Assembly (NCBI RefSeq): GCF_001937445.1
Contig: NZ_MSKS01000033.1
Span: 1-41,707, forward strand
Length of the DNA: 41,707 nt
From: Actinomyces oris
Lineage (GTDB): Bacteria; Actinomycetota; Actinomycetes; Actinomycetales; Actinomycetaceae
Direction of reading: 5' to 3'
The notes beneath the pieces were generated by a model. That model made no database searches, was not told the origin of the DNA, and saw only the letters and a list, made by a program, of their open reading frames with translations. This document shows, piece after piece, positions 17,686-28,130 of the stretch. The stretch's first letter is position 1. Each line of letters starts with the position of its first letter. The position numbers and the translations under genes were made by a program.

Positions 17686-18816
17686 GTGAAGCTCAGGGTT
17701 GACCGAGACATCCTCGCTGAAGCCGTCACCTGGACTGCGCGATCCGTGCCCGCCCGTCCGCCGGTACCCGTGCTCGCCGGAGTCAGGCTGGAGGCCACGG
17801 GCTCCAGCCTGGTCCTGGCCTCCTTCGACTACGAGGTCTCGGCCCGCTGCGAGGTGGCCGCCGACGTCGAGGAGGACGGCGTCGTCCTGGTCTCCGGACG
17901 GCTCCTGGCCGATATCGCCAAGTCACTGCCGAACAAGCCCGTTGACCTGGAGGTCGAGGGCAACAAGGTCGCCGTCTCCTGCGGATCGGCCCGTTTCTCC
18001 CTGGCGGCCATGGCCGCTGACGACTACCCGGCGCTGCCGGTCATGCCCGCCGTCGCCGGAACGATCGACGCCCACGACCTGGCCCGCGCCGTCGGCCAGG
18101 TCTCCATCGCCGCCTCCCGCGACGACACCCTGCCCCTGCTCACCAGCGTCCAGATCGAGGTCGAGGGCAGCTCGCTGGTCCTCATGGCCACCGACCGCTA
18201 CCGCCTGGCCATGCGGGAGCTGACCTGGTCGCCGTCCAACACCGAGCTGTCCACCACCGCCCTGCTCAAGGCCCGCACCCTCTCCGACGTCGCCAAGTCC
18301 CTGACCTCTTCCGGAGACGTGACCGTGGCCCTCAGCAGCGAGTCGGCGGCCTCCAGCCTCATTGGCTTCGAGGCCGGCGGCAGGCGCACCACCTCCCTGC
18401 TCACCGACGGCGACTACCCGCCGGTGCGCCGCCTCTTCCCGGAGTCCACCTCGATCCACGCCACCGTGGGCACCGACGAGCTCATGGCCGCGGTGCGCCG
18501 CGTCAGCCTCGTCGCCGACCGCTCCACCCCCATCCACATGTCCTTCACCCAGGGCAACCTGGAGCTCGACGCCGGACAGGGCGACGACGCCCAGGCCACC
18601 GAGCAGCTCGTCGCCCACCTCGAGGGCGACGACATCTCCACCGCCTTCAACCCCGGCTACCTCCTGGACGGCCTGGGCGCCCTCAACCAGCCCTACGTCC
18701 GCCTCGACTTTACCCACGCCTCGAAGCCCGCGGTGCTCACCGGCATGGACTCCATCGGAGGCACCGAGGACTCCTCCTTCCGCTACCTGCTCATGCCGAT
18801 CCGCTTCGGAGCCTGA
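17686..18816 (+). CDS. dnaN: DNA polymerase III subunit beta (sliding clamp)
   Basis: Ring-shaped processivity clamp for the replicative polymerase. The 376 residues show three clamp-fold repeats, beginning KLRVDRDILAEAVTWTARSV, with MATDRYRLAMREL in the middle domain and the C-terminal YLLMPIRFGA that ends the peptide-binding groove. GTG 17686 has GGAGG 8 bp upstream; an in-frame ATG at 17581 would add 35 residues unlike the family. recF follows 13 bp after the stop. Confidence 0.96.
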   Translation: MKLRVDRDILAEAVTWTARSVPARPPVPVLAGVRLEATGSSLVLASFDYEVSARCEVAADVEEDGVVLVSGRLLADIAKSLPNKPVDLEVEGNKVAVSCGSARFSLAAMAADDYPALPVMPAVAGTIDAHDLARAVGQVSIAASRDDTLPLLTSVQIEVEGSSLVLMATDRYRLAMRELTWSPSNTELSTTALLKARTLSDVAKSLTSSGDVTVALSSESAASSLIGFEAGGRRTTSLLTDGDYPPVRRLFPESTSIHATVGTDELMAAVRRVSLVADRSTPIHMSFTQGNLELDAGQGDDAQATEQLVAHLEGDDISTAFNPGYLLDGLGALNQPYVRLDFTHASKPAVLTGMDSIGGTEDSSFRYLLMPIRFGA

Positions 18817-18829
18817 GACCCGACGGTGC

Positions 18830-20047
18830 ATGTACGTCTCTGACCTCTCCCTGGACGACTTCCGCTCCTACCGCAGCCTGGTGCTGTCCCTGGAGCCCGG
18901 CCCCAGCGCCTTCGTCGGCTCCAACGGGCAGGGCAAGACCAACCTCGTCGAGGCCATCGTCTACCTGGCGACCCTCTCCTCCCACCGGATCGGCGCGGAC
19001 ACCGCCCTCGTGCGACGGGCGGCGCCGGGGCAGGCCCAGCCGGCCGGCGCCGTCGTGCGCGCCCGGGCCGTCCACGGGGAAAGACCCAGCGTCCTGGAGA
19101 TCGAGATCATCGCGGGCAAGGCGAACCGGGCCCGCCTCAACCGGGGCGGCTGCCGGCCCCGCGACCTGCTCGGGGTGCTGCGCGCGGTCGTCTTCGCCCC
19201 CGAGGACCTCTCCCTGGTGCGCGCCGAACCCGGGGTCCGCCGGGGCTTCCTCGACGACCTGACGGTCACGCTGCGCCCGGGCCTGGCCGGGGTGCGCGCC
19301 GAGCACGACAAGATCCTCGCCCAGCGCGCCAGCCTCCTGAAGTCGGCGCGCGCGGCCCGTTCCTCGACCGCCTCGATGCTCTCCACCCTGGAGGTCTGGG
19401 ACGCCCAACTCGCCGCGGCGGCCGCCCGGCTCATCGCCGCCCGGGTCGACGTCGTGCGGCGCCTGCGCCCCTGGGTAGCCTCCGCCTACGAGACCGTCTC
19501 GGGGACCTCCGGGCAGCGCTCCCGCGCCCAGATCGCCTATCGCTCGAGCCTGCTGACCCACGAGGGAGTCCCGGAGCCCGACCCCCACGACGAGTCGGCC
19601 TGGCTCGCCGGGGAGGAGACGCTCCTTGATGAGACCACCGTGGCCACGCGCCTGGAGAACGCCATGGGTGAGCTCCACGCCCGGGAGATCGACCGCGGTG
19701 CGAATCTCGTCGGCGCGCACCGCGACGACCTGAGCCTGTTCCTGGCCGGTCTGCCCGCCCGCGGATTCGCCTCCCACGGCGAGCAATGGTCCCTGGCCCT
19801 GGCGCTGCGCCTGGCCTCCTACGACCTGCTGCGCACAGACATCGACGCCTACGGCGGGGACGGCGAGCCGGTCCTCATCCTCGACGACGTCTTCGCCTCC
19901 CTCGACGAGCAGCGCCGCCGCGCCCTGGCCCAGATGGTCGCCGGAGCCCAGCAGGTCCTGCTGACCGCCGCCGTCGACGACGACGTCCCCGCCGAGCTCG
20001 CCGGCGCCCGGTACCGCGTGGCCGACGGTGAGGTCACCCGTGGCTGA
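18830..20047 (+). CDS. recF: DNA replication and repair protein RecF
   Basis: SMC-like ATPase that helps load RecA at gapped DNA. The 405-residue protein starts MYVSDLSLDDFRSYRSL and has Walker A GSNGQGKTNLVEA (about 30-42), the signature region FASHGEQWSLALALRLASY and Walker B PVLILDDVFASLDEQRR. It lies between dnaN and dciA, the usual place, and overlaps the dciA start by 8 bp. Confidence 0.95.
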   Translation: MYVSDLSLDDFRSYRSLVLSLEPGPSAFVGSNGQGKTNLVEAIVYLATLSSHRIGADTALVRRAAPGQAQPAGAVVRARAVHGERPSVLEIEIIAGKANRARLNRGGCRPRDLLGVLRAVVFAPEDLSLVRAEPGVRRGFLDDLTVTLRPGLAGVRAEHDKILAQRASLLKSARAARSSTASMLSTLEVWDAQLAAAAARLIAARVDVVRRLRPWVASAYETVSGTSGQRSRAQIAYRSSLLTHEGVPEPDPHDESAWLAGEETLLDETTVATRLENAMGELHAREIDRGANLVGAHRDDLSLFLAGLPARGFASHGEQWSLALALRLASYDLLRTDIDAYGGDGEPVLILDDVFASLDEQRRRALAQMVAGAQQVLLTAAVDDDVPAELAGARYRVADGEVTRG

Positions 20048-20717
20048 GCCCTCCGTACCCGCCGGTGACGGCCCGCTGCCCGATGTCCTGGCCCAGCGGG
20101 CCCTGACCCGTCAGCGCGCCCAGGCCTGGGAGAAGGGCGACAGTCGCGTCCCGGTCCGCAGGCTGCGTGAGCCGGCCGGCGGTTCTGGGAGCGAGGGCGC
20201 GCAGCAGGCGGCGCCCTGGGACCAGCGCCGCGAGCTGGCCCGTGCGCTGGGCCAGAACCCGGATGACCCGGCCGACCGGGGCCCCGGGCTGGCGCGGGGG
20301 CGCGACCGGCCCGGCCCCACCCCCTTCGACCCCCGCACCGGGCAGCGCGAGCTGCGCCGTATGGTGGCCGACAACGGCTGGGCCGGAAAGCTCGCGGTGG
20401 CCGGCGTCGTCGCCCGGTGGCAGGCCATCGTGGGCGAGCAGGTCGCCGAGCACTGCACCATCGAGTCCTTCGATGCCGGGCGTATCACCCTGCGCGCCTC
20501 GTCGTCGAGCTGGGCCCAGCAGCTCCGGCTCCTCCAACCCACCATCGAGGCCAGGATCGTTGAGGCCCTGCGCTCGGGGCCCGGCGGCCGCCAGGCCGGA
20601 GGGATCAGCACCGGCGACGGGGTGGAGCTGCGGATCCTGGGACCTACCGGCCCGACCTGGAAGCGCCGCGGAGTCGGCCTGCGCGGCGCCCGCGGTCCGC
20701 GCGATACCTACGGATAG
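20040..20717 (+). CDS. dciA: DciA-type helicase-loader family protein (DUF721)
   Basis: DciA proteins take the role of DnaC in loading the DnaB helicase in many bacteria. The 225-residue product has a disordered Gly/Pro/Arg-rich N-terminal half, then the DUF721 domain from about residue 105 with NGWAGKLAVAGVVARWQAIV, GEQVAEHCTIESF and SSSWAQQLRLLQPTI. GTG 20040 is preferred because GAGG lies 6 bp upstream; a GTG at 20028 is also possible. Translation is probably coupled to recF. Confidence 0.88.
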   Translation: MAEPSVPAGDGPLPDVLAQRALTRQRAQAWEKGDSRVPVRRLREPAGGSGSEGAQQAAPWDQRRELARALGQNPDDPADRGPGLARGRDRPGPTPFDPRTGQRELRRMVADNGWAGKLAVAGVVARWQAIVGEQVAEHCTIESFDAGRITLRASSSSWAQQLRLLQPTIEARIVEALRSGPGGRQAGGISTGDGVELRILGPTGPTWKRRGVGLRGARGPRDTYG

Positions 20718-20884
20718 CGGCAGCGCGGGTATCATTGTCAACGCCCCGGTCGGAGCCGTCGTCGTCGGAAAGACACGGAGCGGGCGCCCGGCGTCGGGCG
20801 GCGCGGTGACCCACGCGAGACAGAGGTGACCACGGGCACGCTCCCAGCTGCTCACGGCACAGCGGTTCACGGGCCCGTCTACGC

Positions 20885-20890
20885 TAGAAT
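20885..20890 (+). promoter_or_regulatory. Possible gyrB -10 element
   Basis: TAGAAT in the 326-bp dciA-gyrB spacer, without a convincing -35, about 150 nt before gyrB. Nothing else in 20718-21043 could be identified. Confidence 0.3.
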
Positions 20891-21043
20891 GCGGTGAAAC
20901 CGCCCAAGGTGCGCCCAGGACCGTCCTGATGTACCCACCTACGTGTGCGCACGATTCTCCTCAGGATCGTCGTGTGAAGGGGCCGGACGGAGACATCGGA
21001 CCACTGAGGTCCCGATGCGCACAGATTGAGGAGCAACTGACAC

Positions 21044-23071
21044 GTGTCTGACCAGGACGCCACTGTGAATCACGATTACGGAGCCTCGGACATCACCGTC
21101 CTCGAAGGGCTCGAAGCGGTCCGGAAGCGCCCCGGCATGTACATCGGTTCCACCGGTGAGCGGGGCCTGCACCACCTCGTCTACGAGGTCGTCGACAACT
21201 CCGTCGACGAGGCCCTGGCCGGCTACTGCGACCACATCGAGGTCACCATCCTGGCCGACGGCGGCGTGCGCGTCAGCGACAACGGTCGTGGCATCCCGGT
21301 TGACGAGCACCCCACCGAGCACAAGCCCACCGTCGAGGTCGTCATGACGATCCTGCACGCCGGCGGCAAGTTCGGAGGCGGCGGCTACGCCGTCTCCGGC
21401 GGTCTGCACGGCGTGGGCATCTCCGTGGTCAACGCCCTGTCCACCCGGGTGGACACCGAGGTCCGCCGGCAGGGTTTCGTGTGGCGCATGTCCTTCGCCG
21501 ACGGCGGCCGCCCCATCACCGAGCTCGTCAAGGGCGAGGCCACCGAGTCCACCGGCACCACTCAGACCTTCTACCCGGACCCGACCATCTTCGAGACGGT
21601 CGACTTCGACTACGAGACGCTGCGCCGTCGCTTCCAGCAGATGGCCTTCCTCAACAAGGGCCTGCGCATCACCCTGACCGACGAGCGCCTCGGCGTTCAG
21701 GACGCCGGCGACGAGATCGCCGGGGACGACTCCGTCCCCGACGCCCCCGAGGTCGGCTTCCGCACCGACTCCTACTGCTACGAGCACGGCCTGCGCGACT
21801 ACGTCGCCTTCCTCAACAAGTCCAAGAAGGCCGAGCTCGTCCACCCCGAGATCATCGACTTCGAGGCCGAGCAGTCCCTGGGCGAGACCCACTCCATCAG
21901 CCTGGAGATCGCCATGCAGTGGACCAGCGCCTACTCGGAGTCGGTCCACACCTACGCCAACACGATCAACACCACCGAGGGCGGCACCCACGAGGAGGGC
22001 TTCCGCACGGCGCTGACCACCCTGGTCAACAAGTACGCCCGGGACAAGGGTCTGCTCAAGGAGCGCGACGACAACCTCACCGGTGACGACATCCGTGAGG
22101 GGCTGACGGCCGTCATCTCCGTCAAGCTCTCCGAGCCGCAGTTCGAGGGCCAGACCAAGACCAAGCTCGGCAACACCGAGGCGCGCACCTTCGTCCAGCA
22201 GACGGTCTACGCCCAGCTCGGCGACTGGCTGGACTCCCACCCCGGCGACGCCCGCGCCATCATCACCAAGGCCTCCCAGGCCGCCGCCGCGCGCCTGGCC
22301 GCCCGCAAGGCCCGCGAGGCCACCCGCCGCAAGGGCGTCCTGGAGTCCGCCTCCATGCCGGGCAAGCTGCGCGACTGCTCCTCGAAGAACGCCGCGGACT
22401 CCGAGATCTTCATCGTTGAGGGAGACTCCGCCGGTGGTTCCGCCGTTGGCGGCCGCGACCCCGAGCACCAGGCGATCATGCCGATCCGCGGCAAGATCCT
22501 CAACGTGGAGAAGGCGCGCCTGGACCGGGCCCTGTCCTCCGACACGATCCGCAGCCTCATCACCGCCTTCGGCACCGGTATCGGCGAGGACTTCGACATC
22601 GCCAAGCTGCGCTACGGCAAGATCGTCATCATGGCCGATGCCGACGTCGACGGCCAGCACATCGCCACCCTCCTGCTGACCCTCCTGTTCCGCTACATGC
22701 GGCCCCTCATCGAGCACGGTCACACCTACATCGCCATGCCGCCGCTCTACCGGCTCAAGTGGTCCAACGCCGAGCACGAGTTCGCCTACTCCGACGCCGA
22801 GCGAGACAAGCTCCTGGCCGCCGGACAGGAGAAGGGCCGCCGCCTGCCCAAGGACGGCGGAATCCAGCGCTACAAGGGCCTGGGCGAGATGAACGACCAC
22901 GAGCTGTGGGAGACGACCATGGACCCCACGACCCGCATCCTCAAGCAGGTCACGCTCGACGAGGCCGCCGACGCCGACGAGACCTTCGCGATCCTCATGG
23001 GCGACGACGTCGAGCAGCGGCGCTCCTTCATCCAGCGCAACGCCTCCGACGTCCGCTTCCTGGACATCTGA
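21044..23071 (+). CDS. gyrB: DNA gyrase subunit B
   Basis: ATPase subunit of gyrase, which adds negative supercoils. The 675 residues carry the GHKL ATP site ([38 protein letters not shown]), the transducer domain, and the TOPRIM motifs EGDSAGGSA and DADVDGQH. The tail [17 protein letters not shown] and the end [14 protein letters not shown] are standard. The GTG start has GAGGAG about 10 bp upstream. gyrA follows after 68 bp. Confidence 0.97.
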   Translation: MSDQDATVNHDYGASDITVLEGLEAVRKRPGMYIGSTGERGLHHLVYEVVDNSVDEALAGYCDHIEVTILADGGVRVSDNGRGIPVDEHPTEHKPTVEVVMTILHAGGKFGGGGYAVSGGLHGVGISVVNALSTRVDTEVRRQGFVWRMSFADGGRPITELVKGEATESTGTTQTFYPDPTIFETVDFDYETLRRRFQQMAFLNKGLRITLTDERLGVQDAGDEIAGDDSVPDAPEVGFRTDSYCYEHGLRDYVAFLNKSKKAELVHPEIIDFEAEQSLGETHSISLEIAMQWTSAYSESVHTYANTINTTEGGTHEEGFRTALTTLVNKYARDKGLLKERDDNLTGDDIREGLTAVISVKLSEPQFEGQTKTKLGNTEARTFVQQTVYAQLGDWLDSHPGDARAIITKASQAAAARLAARKAREATRRKGVLESASMPGKLRDCSSKNAADSEIFIVEGDSAGGSAVGGRDPEHQAIMPIRGKILNVEKARLDRALSSDTIRSLITAFGTGIGEDFDIAKLRYGKIVIMADADVDGQHIATLLLTLLFRYMRPLIEHGHTYIAMPPLYRLKWSNAEHEFAYSDAERDKLLAAGQEKGRRLPKDGGIQRYKGLGEMNDHELWETTMDPTTRILKQVTLDEAADADETFAILMGDDVEQRRSFIQRNASDVRFLDI

Positions 23072-23139
23072 GCGGCACCGAGCCACACGTGAAGCGCCGG
23101 TCCGCTGCCGGCGACCTCCTCTGAACACGAAGGAATCCT

Positions 23140-25821
23140 GTGAGCGACGAAGTTGAAGAGATCATCGGCGACGAGGGAGCGACGAACGCAGCCGCCCCCG
23201 AGCGCATCCAGCCGGTCGACCTCCAGATGGAGATGCAGCGCTCCTACCTCGACTACGCGATGAGCGTCATTGTGGGCCGGGCCCTGCCCGACGTGCGCGA
23301 CGGGCTCAAGCCGGTCCACCGCCGCGTCCTGTACGCCATGTACGACGGCGGCTACCGCCCCACCGCCTCCTTCTCCAAGTCCTCCCGCGTCGTCGGCGAC
23401 GTCATGGGGACCTACCACCCCCACGGCGACAGCGCCATCTACGACGCCCTGGCCCGCCTGGTCCAGTGGTGGTCGCTGCGCTACCCGCTGGTGGCCGGCC
23501 AGGGGAACTTCGGCACCCCCGGCAACCTGGGGCCCGCCGCCCCCCGGTACACCGAGTGCAAGATGGCGCCCCTAGCCATGGAGATGCTCCGGGACATCGA
23601 CGAGGACAGCGTCGACTTCCAGGACAACTACGACGGACGCAACCAGGAGCCGGTCATCCTGCCGTCGAGGTTCCCCAACCTCCTGGTCAACGGCTCCGAG
23701 GGCATCGCCGTCGGCATGGCCACCCGTATCCCGCCGCACAACCTGCGCGAGGTCGCCCGCGGCGCCCAGTGGTACCTCGAGCACCCCGACGCCTCGCGCG
23801 AGGAGCTGCTCGACGCCCTCATCGAGCGGATCCCCGGACCCGACTTCCCCACCGGCGCCACCATCCTGGGCCGGCGGGGCATCGAGGACGCCTACCGCAC
23901 CGGCCGTGGTTCCATCACTCAGCGGGCCGTGGTCAACGTCGAGGAGATCCACGGCCGCCAGTGCCTCGTGGTCACCGAGCTGCCCTACCAGGTCAACCCC
24001 GACAACCTGGCCGACAAGATCGCCCAGCTCGTGCGCGACGGCCAGGTCACCGGCATCGCCGACATCCGTGACGAGACCTCCGGGCGCACCGGTCAACGGC
24101 TGGTCATCGTCCTCAAGCGCGACGCCGTGGCCAAGGTGGTTCTCAACAACCTCTACAAGCGCACCCAGCTGCAGGACAACTTCCCGGCCAACATGCTCGC
24201 CCTGGTCGACGGGGTGCCACGCACCCTGAGCCTGGACGGGTTCGTGCGCCACTGGGTCGCCCACCAGATCGACGTCATCGTGCGCCGCTCCCGCTTCCGC
24301 CTGCGCAAGGCCGAGGAGCGCCTCCACATTCTCGAGGGCCTGCTCAAGGCGATCGACGCCCTCGACGCCGTCATCGCCCTCATCCGGCGCTCACCCACCA
24401 CCGAGGAGGCCCGCACCGGCCTCATGGGTCTGCTGGACGTCGACGAGGCCCAGGCCGAGGCCATCCTCTCCCTCCAGCTGCGCCGTCTGGCCGCCCTGGA
24501 GCGCCTCAAGATCCAGCAGGAGTCCGAGGAGCTGCGCGCCCGCGTCAAGGACCTGCGCGAGATCATCGCCTCCCCGGAGCGCCAGCGGGGCATCGTCTCC
24601 GACGAGCTGGCCGAGATCGTCGAGAAGTACGGCGACGAGCGCCGCACCCGGATCGTGCCCTTCGACGGCGAGATGAGCATGGAGGACCTCATCCCCGAGG
24701 AGGACGTGGTCGTCACCATCACCCGCTCCGGTTACGCCAAGCGCACCCGCACCGACTCCTACCGCTCCCAGCACCGCGGCGGCAAGGGCATCCGCGGGGC
24801 CACGCTGCGCGAGGACGACGTCGTCGACCACTTCTTCGTCACCACGACGCACCGCTGGCTGCTGTTCTTCACCAACTACGGCCGCGTCTACCGCGCCAAG
24901 GCCTACGAGCTGCCCGAGGGCGGGCGCGACTCCAAGGGCCAGCACGTGGCCAACCTCCTGGCCTTCCAGCCCGGCGAGGAGATCGCCCAGATCATGGAGC
25001 TTCAGGACTACGACCAGGCCGACTACCTGGTCCTGGCCACCCGCCGCGGCCTGGTGAAGAAGACCCGCCTGAGCGAGTACAACTCCAACCGCTCCGGCGG
25101 CGTCATCGCCATCAACCTGCGCCAGGACGAGGAGGGCAATTACGACGAGCTCGTCTCCGCCCGCCTCCTGAGCACCGGGCAGGACCTCCTGCTGGTCTCC
25201 CGCGCCGGCCAGTCACTGCGCTTCCACGCCGACGACGACACCCTGCGCCCCACGGGCCGGGCCACCAGCGGGGTGACCGGCATGCGCTTCCGCCCCGGCG
25301 ACTACCTGCTGGCCATGGACGTCGTCGACCCCACCTGGCAGGACGCCGACCTGTTCGTCGTCACCGAGGGCGGCTACGCCAAGCGCACCAACGTCGTCGA
25401 CTACCCCGTCAAGGGCCGCGGCGGCCTGGGCGTCAAGGTCGCCAACCTCGTCGAGGCCCGAGGTAACCTCGTGGGCGCCCTGGTGACCGACTCCGGCGAC
25501 GAGGTCCTGTGCATCATGGCCTCGGGCAAGGTGGTCCGCTCCGCCGTCGTCGAGGTCTCACGCACCGGCCGGACCACGCAGGGCGTGACTTTCGCCAAGC
25601 CCGACGCCGGAGACCGCATCATCGCGGTGGCCCGCAACACCGAACGGGACATGGAGGAGGCGGTCGATGCCGCCGATAGCGCCCCGAGTGCTGAGTCGGC
25701 GGACTCCACCGATCTGGCCCAGGCTCACCAGGCCCCGGAAGGTGACACTGGCGACTCTCCTGCGGACTCAGCAGCGGACACGGTAGCGTTGGAAAACAAC
25801 GAGAGTGAGGTCGAAGCATGA
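23140..25821 (+). CDS. gyrA: DNA gyrase subunit A
   Basis: Breakage-reunion subunit of gyrase. The 893-residue protein has the catalytic tyrosine Y137 in APRYTEC and the quinolone-determining loop [11 protein letters not shown] with the serine (S98) and aspartate (D102) of the unmutated form. The C-terminal beta-pinwheel carries the GyrA-box-like [11 protein letters not shown] Ser/Ala/Asp-rich acidic tail of about 55 residues follows the pinwheel. GTG start with GAAGGA upstream. Its stop overlaps the next gene as ATGA. Confidence 0.97.
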   Translation: MSDEVEEIIGDEGATNAAAPERIQPVDLQMEMQRSYLDYAMSVIVGRALPDVRDGLKPVHRRVLYAMYDGGYRPTASFSKSSRVVGDVMGTYHPHGDSAIYDALARLVQWWSLRYPLVAGQGNFGTPGNLGPAAPRYTECKMAPLAMEMLRDIDEDSVDFQDNYDGRNQEPVILPSRFPNLLVNGSEGIAVGMATRIPPHNLREVARGAQWYLEHPDASREELLDALIERIPGPDFPTGATILGRRGIEDAYRTGRGSITQRAVVNVEEIHGRQCLVVTELPYQVNPDNLADKIAQLVRDGQVTGIADIRDETSGRTGQRLVIVLKRDAVAKVVLNNLYKRTQLQDNFPANMLALVDGVPRTLSLDGFVRHWVAHQIDVIVRRSRFRLRKAEERLHILEGLLKAIDALDAVIALIRRSPTTEEARTGLMGLLDVDEAQAEAILSLQLRRLAALERLKIQQESEELRARVKDLREIIASPERQRGIVSDELAEIVEKYGDERRTRIVPFDGEMSMEDLIPEEDVVVTITRSGYAKRTRTDSYRSQHRGGKGIRGATLREDDVVDHFFVTTTHRWLLFFTNYGRVYRAKAYELPEGGRDSKGQHVANLLAFQPGEEIAQIMELQDYDQADYLVLATRRGLVKKTRLSEYNSNRSGGVIAINLRQDEEGNYDELVSARLLSTGQDLLLVSRAGQSLRFHADDDTLRPTGRATSGVTGMRFRPGDYLLAMDVVDPTWQDADLFVVTEGGYAKRTNVVDYPVKGRGGLGVKVANLVEARGNLVGALVTDSGDEVLCIMASGKVVRSAVVEVSRTGRTTQGVTFAKPDAGDRIIAVARNTERDMEEAVDAADSAPSAESADSTDLAQAHQAPEGDTGDSPADSAADTVALENNESEVEA

Positions 25822-26315
25822 GCCAGCCGGTTTCCATGTCCCCTGACGGTGGGCAGTCCGCAGGCGCCGCATCCATTGTGGGTGGCGCGGATGCCTCCGG
25901 CAGTGCGTCGGGCGGCAAGAGCAAGAAGAGCAAGAAGACCATCGCCGGGCCGCGCCGCGTGCGTCTGGCCCTGACCCGGGTCGACCCCTGGTCAGTGATG
26001 AAGGCGAGCTTCCTGCTCAGCTTCGCGGTGGGCATCATGCTCATCGTCGCCACGGCGGTCGTGTGGTTCATGCTCGACGCCATGCACGTCTTCTCCACCA
26101 TCGAGGATCTCGTCAAGACGGTCGCCGGTGAGCGCTCCAACACCTTCTCCGCGATCGTGGCCTACCTCGAGCTGCCGCGGGCCCTGGCCGTCTCCACGAT
26201 TGTGGCCGTGGTGGATATCGTGCTGGTGACCGCGCTGACCACGCTGGGCGCCTTTCTCTACAACATCACCGCCACCCTCGTTGGTGGGATCCATCTCACG
26301 CTTGCGGACGAGTGA
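25818..26315 (+). CDS. DUF3566 membrane protein
   Basis: Found right after gyrA in most actinobacteria; exact role unknown. The 165-residue protein has a disordered Gly/Ser N-terminus, a basic [21 protein letters not shown] patch (by position 37-57), a first TM helix near [19 protein letters not shown] and a second near [20 protein letters not shown]. The ATGA overlap with gyrA shows co-translation. Confidence 0.88.
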   Translation: MSQPVSMSPDGGQSAGAASIVGGADASGSASGGKSKKSKKTIAGPRRVRLALTRVDPWSVMKASFLLSFAVGIMLIVATAVVWFMLDAMHVFSTIEDLVKTVAGERSNTFSAIVAYLELPRALAVSTIVAVVDIVLVTALTTLGAFLYNITATLVGGIHLTLADE

Positions 26316-26364
26316 TCGGATTTGGTCTGTCATGGCCGGACAGGTTAATCTTCTCCGGTCGCAA

Positions 26365-26438
26365 GGGCCTATAGCTCAGTTGGTTAGAGCGCATCCCTGA
26401 TAAGGATGAGGTCGCTGGTTCGAGTCCAGCTAGGCCCA
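26365..26438 (+). tRNA. tRNA-Ile (GAU anticodon)
   Basis: 74-nt cloverleaf. Acceptor GGGCCTA pairs with TAGGCCC, anticodon loop CTGATAA gives GAT, and the T-loop is GGTTCGAGTCC. The 3' CCA is not encoded (CC then G). Confidence 0.97.
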
Positions 26439-26468
26439 CCGTCCGCGGTGAGACGATGAGGAGGTTTC

Positions 26469-26603
26469 ATGAGGAACCGTGCAGTCGTATCAGCCGCGGT
26501 CTTTTCGTTCCTGGCCGCTGCGGGGTATGTCGCGTGGCTCAGGTTCGAGGCGGCCCGCATGGAGCGGGCCGCGTGGGCCGAGGTCACCGACCCCGTTGAC
26601 TAG
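26469..26603 (+). CDS. DLW-39 family small protein
   Basis: A 44-residue protein between tRNA-Ile and tRNA-Ala, the fixed location of the actinobacterial DLW-39 family. It has one hydrophobic N-terminal helix (AVVSAAVFSFLAAAGYVAW) and ends RAAWAEVTDPVD, matching the family's WAEATD-type ending, although the DLW triplet reads AAW. A GAGGAGG lies 5 bp upstream of the ATG. Function unknown; probably a single-pass membrane peptide. Confidence 0.8.
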   Translation: MRNRAVVSAAVFSFLAAAGYVAWLRFEAARMERAAWAEVTDPVD

Positions 26604-26635
26604 CAGCTGACGGAACCGGTGAGGATCCTCCCCGA

Positions 26636-26711
26636 GGGGCCATGGCGCAATTGGTAGCGCACCTGCTTTGCAAGCAGGGGGTTACGGGTTCGAGTCCCGT
26701 TGGCTCCACCA
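26636..26711 (+). tRNA. tRNA-Ala (UGC anticodon)
   Basis: Cloverleaf with acceptor GGGGCCA pairing with TGGCTCC, anticodon TGC in CTTTGCAAG and T-loop GGTTCGAGTCC. Here the 3' CCA (26709-26711) is encoded, unlike in the neighbouring tRNA-Ile. Confidence 0.97.
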
Positions 26712-26778
26712 CCTACTTCTTCGTGTTCTCTCTTCCCCGGAGCTCCCCATTGATAATGGTCGGCCCGGGAGAACATGT

Positions 26779-27408
26779 TCAGTGCCGTCGTTCCGGAGAA
26801 GAATCGGGGCGAGGAAGACGACGTCCCGCAACAGCGTCGGCTATCGTGAAGGCCTCTTCCAGCGTTGGCATGTGTCCCAGGTAGTTGTGCCGGTACAGAC
26901 CTGTACCGATCATCATGTCCACGCTTGTCTCCGCGTCTGGCCCATTCCAGGAGGCCTGCTCGATAGCGCGCTGGACGGCGTCAATCGCAGCGTCGCGCAG
27001 GGGGCTGATCACTCGTTCACGGTAGAGACGAGCGGCCTCGGGCCGGTTGACGAGCTCGAGGGCCAGCTGCGGCAGGGCACTGGCCAGGGGTGAGCTGATG
27101 AACAGTGCGTGGGTATGGACGACGATCTGGGCCAGGTCGACGAGTGGGTCGTCGCTGATGACGGCTTGCCTGTCTCCCAACGCATCGTCGACGGAGGCGA
27201 CGGCGAGATCCGTCAGTGAGGGCCATCGCCGGTAGATCGTTGACTTCGGGACTCCGGCGCTGCGGGCGACGTCATCAACCCGCAGGCCTCGAAACCCCTT
27301 CTGAGTGAGCAAGGACGTGGTGGCCTGAAGGATCCGCTGATCGACAGTGGTGTCTCGAGGACGTCCACCACGGCCGCCTGCGCGGTTGTCTCCTGAAGAT
27401 CTACTCAT
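26779..27408 (-). CDS. TetR-family transcriptional regulator
   Basis: A 209-residue repressor-type protein. The HTH at about 20-65 reads DQRILQATTSLLTQKGFRGL then VDDVARSAGVPKSTIYRRWP. The C-terminal ligand/dimer domain ends MIGTGLYRHNYLG. ATG 27408 is chosen for the GGAGAAG just upstream. It is divergent from the HXXEE gene across 94 bp that contain a GTTGCGCAAC palindrome, so it probably controls itself and that neighbour. The ligand is unknown. Confidence 0.9.
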   Translation of the reverse strand: MSRSSGDNRAGGRGGRPRDTTVDQRILQATTSLLTQKGFRGLRVDDVARSAGVPKSTIYRRWPSLTDLAVASVDDALGDRQAVISDDPLVDLAQIVVHTHALFISSPLASALPQLALELVNRPEAARLYRERVISPLRDAAIDAVQRAIEQASWNGPDAETSVDMMIGTGLYRHNYLGHMPTLEEAFTIADAVAGRRLPRPDSSPERRH

Positions 27409-27464
27409 CTGCACTTCTCCTTGACGGGAAGTCTGGCAGAGCCGACGAGGAAGCGCTACTATTG

Positions 27465-27474
27465 GTTGCGCAAC
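27465..27474. promoter_or_regulatory. Candidate TetR operator
   Basis: Perfect palindrome GTTGCGCAAC in the divergent tetR-HXXEE promoter region, 29 bp before the HXXEE start. Confidence 0.45.
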
Positions 27475-27502
27475 TATCGGTATCGAAACTGGAGGTGACG
27501 AC

Positions 27503-28009
27503 ATGGACTCCGTGTCACTGGTAACCGGGGGGCTGTTCTTCTCATGGCTGGCTCACGACCTCGAGGAGGTGGCCACGATGCCCGGCTGGACGCACCCGCT
27601 CTTCGATAAGATCCCTTTCCTGCCCGAGGACATCCGGCGTCATGGCTGTTCGCGTGAGCACGTCTATCTGGGGATCGGTCTCATGGGCGTCCTCATGGCT
27701 GCCGCCTCCATTGACGGCTACCGCACCCGTGGACGCTCGCCCGTCTACCAGGCCGCGCTCTACGGCTATGGCATGCACACCTTCAGCCACCTGGGCACAG
27801 CGGTCCTCGCTCGGCGCTATACCCCGGGGGTGGCGACGGTGCTGCCGGTCGTCCTGCCCTTCTGGATCCTTGCGAAGCGGACGCTGCGAGCCCACGGAGT
27901 CGAGGTGCGCCCCCACCGGTGGGTGATCCCCGCCTTCCCGGTCATCGTCGGCACGGCCCTGGGCAGTGCGTACCTGATGACAACAGGGCGGTCAAGGAGA
28001 CGCCACTGA
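27503..28009 (+). CDS. HXXEE domain membrane protein
   Basis: A 168-residue protein with the HxxEE signature in AHDLEEVATMPGW near the N-terminus and an HTFSHLGTA histidine segment. Hydrophobic segments lie near 55-70, 110-125 and 140-160. The family is of unknown function and often paired with TetR regulators, as here. ATG with GGAGGTG 6 bp upstream. The histidine and glutamates suggest a metal-site membrane enzyme, but that is only inference. Confidence 0.82.
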   Translation: MDSVSLVTGGLFFSWLAHDLEEVATMPGWTHPLFDKIPFLPEDIRRHGCSREHVYLGIGLMGVLMAAASIDGYRTRGRSPVYQAALYGYGMHTFSHLGTAVLARRYTPGVATVLPVVLPFWILAKRTLRAHGVEVRPHRWVIPAFPVIVGTALGSAYLMTTGRSRRRH

Positions 28010-28014
28010 AAAGG

Positions 28015-28047
28015 AAAGCGACCTTGACTGAATGACAAGGTTGCTTT
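28015..28047 (+). terminator. Hairpin after the HXXEE gene, overlapping the next promoter
   Basis: 12-bp stem (28015-28026 with 28036-28047, one mismatch), 9-base loop, followed by a T-rich stretch. It overlaps the promoter at 28024-28052. Confidence 0.6.
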
Positions 28048-28052
28048 ATCAT
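28024..28052 (+). promoter_or_regulatory. Sigma-A-type promoter
   Basis: TTGACT (28024-28029), 17-bp spacer, TATCAT (28047-28052), about 80 bp before the membrane-protein gene. Confidence 0.65.
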
Positions 28053-28130
28053 TTTGGTTGTGGTCAGAGTTGACCTGGTCGATCACGGGCAACTGATCCG
28101 TTTCATTGTCTCCATGGACGGAAGGCAGCC

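Noticed and set aside
20939-23128. Open frame of over 700 codons opposite gyrB
   Set aside because: It mirrors gyrB; in high-G+C coding DNA the antisense frame is often open. Composition is Gly/Val/Asp-rich and without domains.
26384-26587. Minus-strand frame over the tRNA-Ile gene
   Set aside because: It covers the tRNA and the DLW-39 gene in antisense; no supporting signal.
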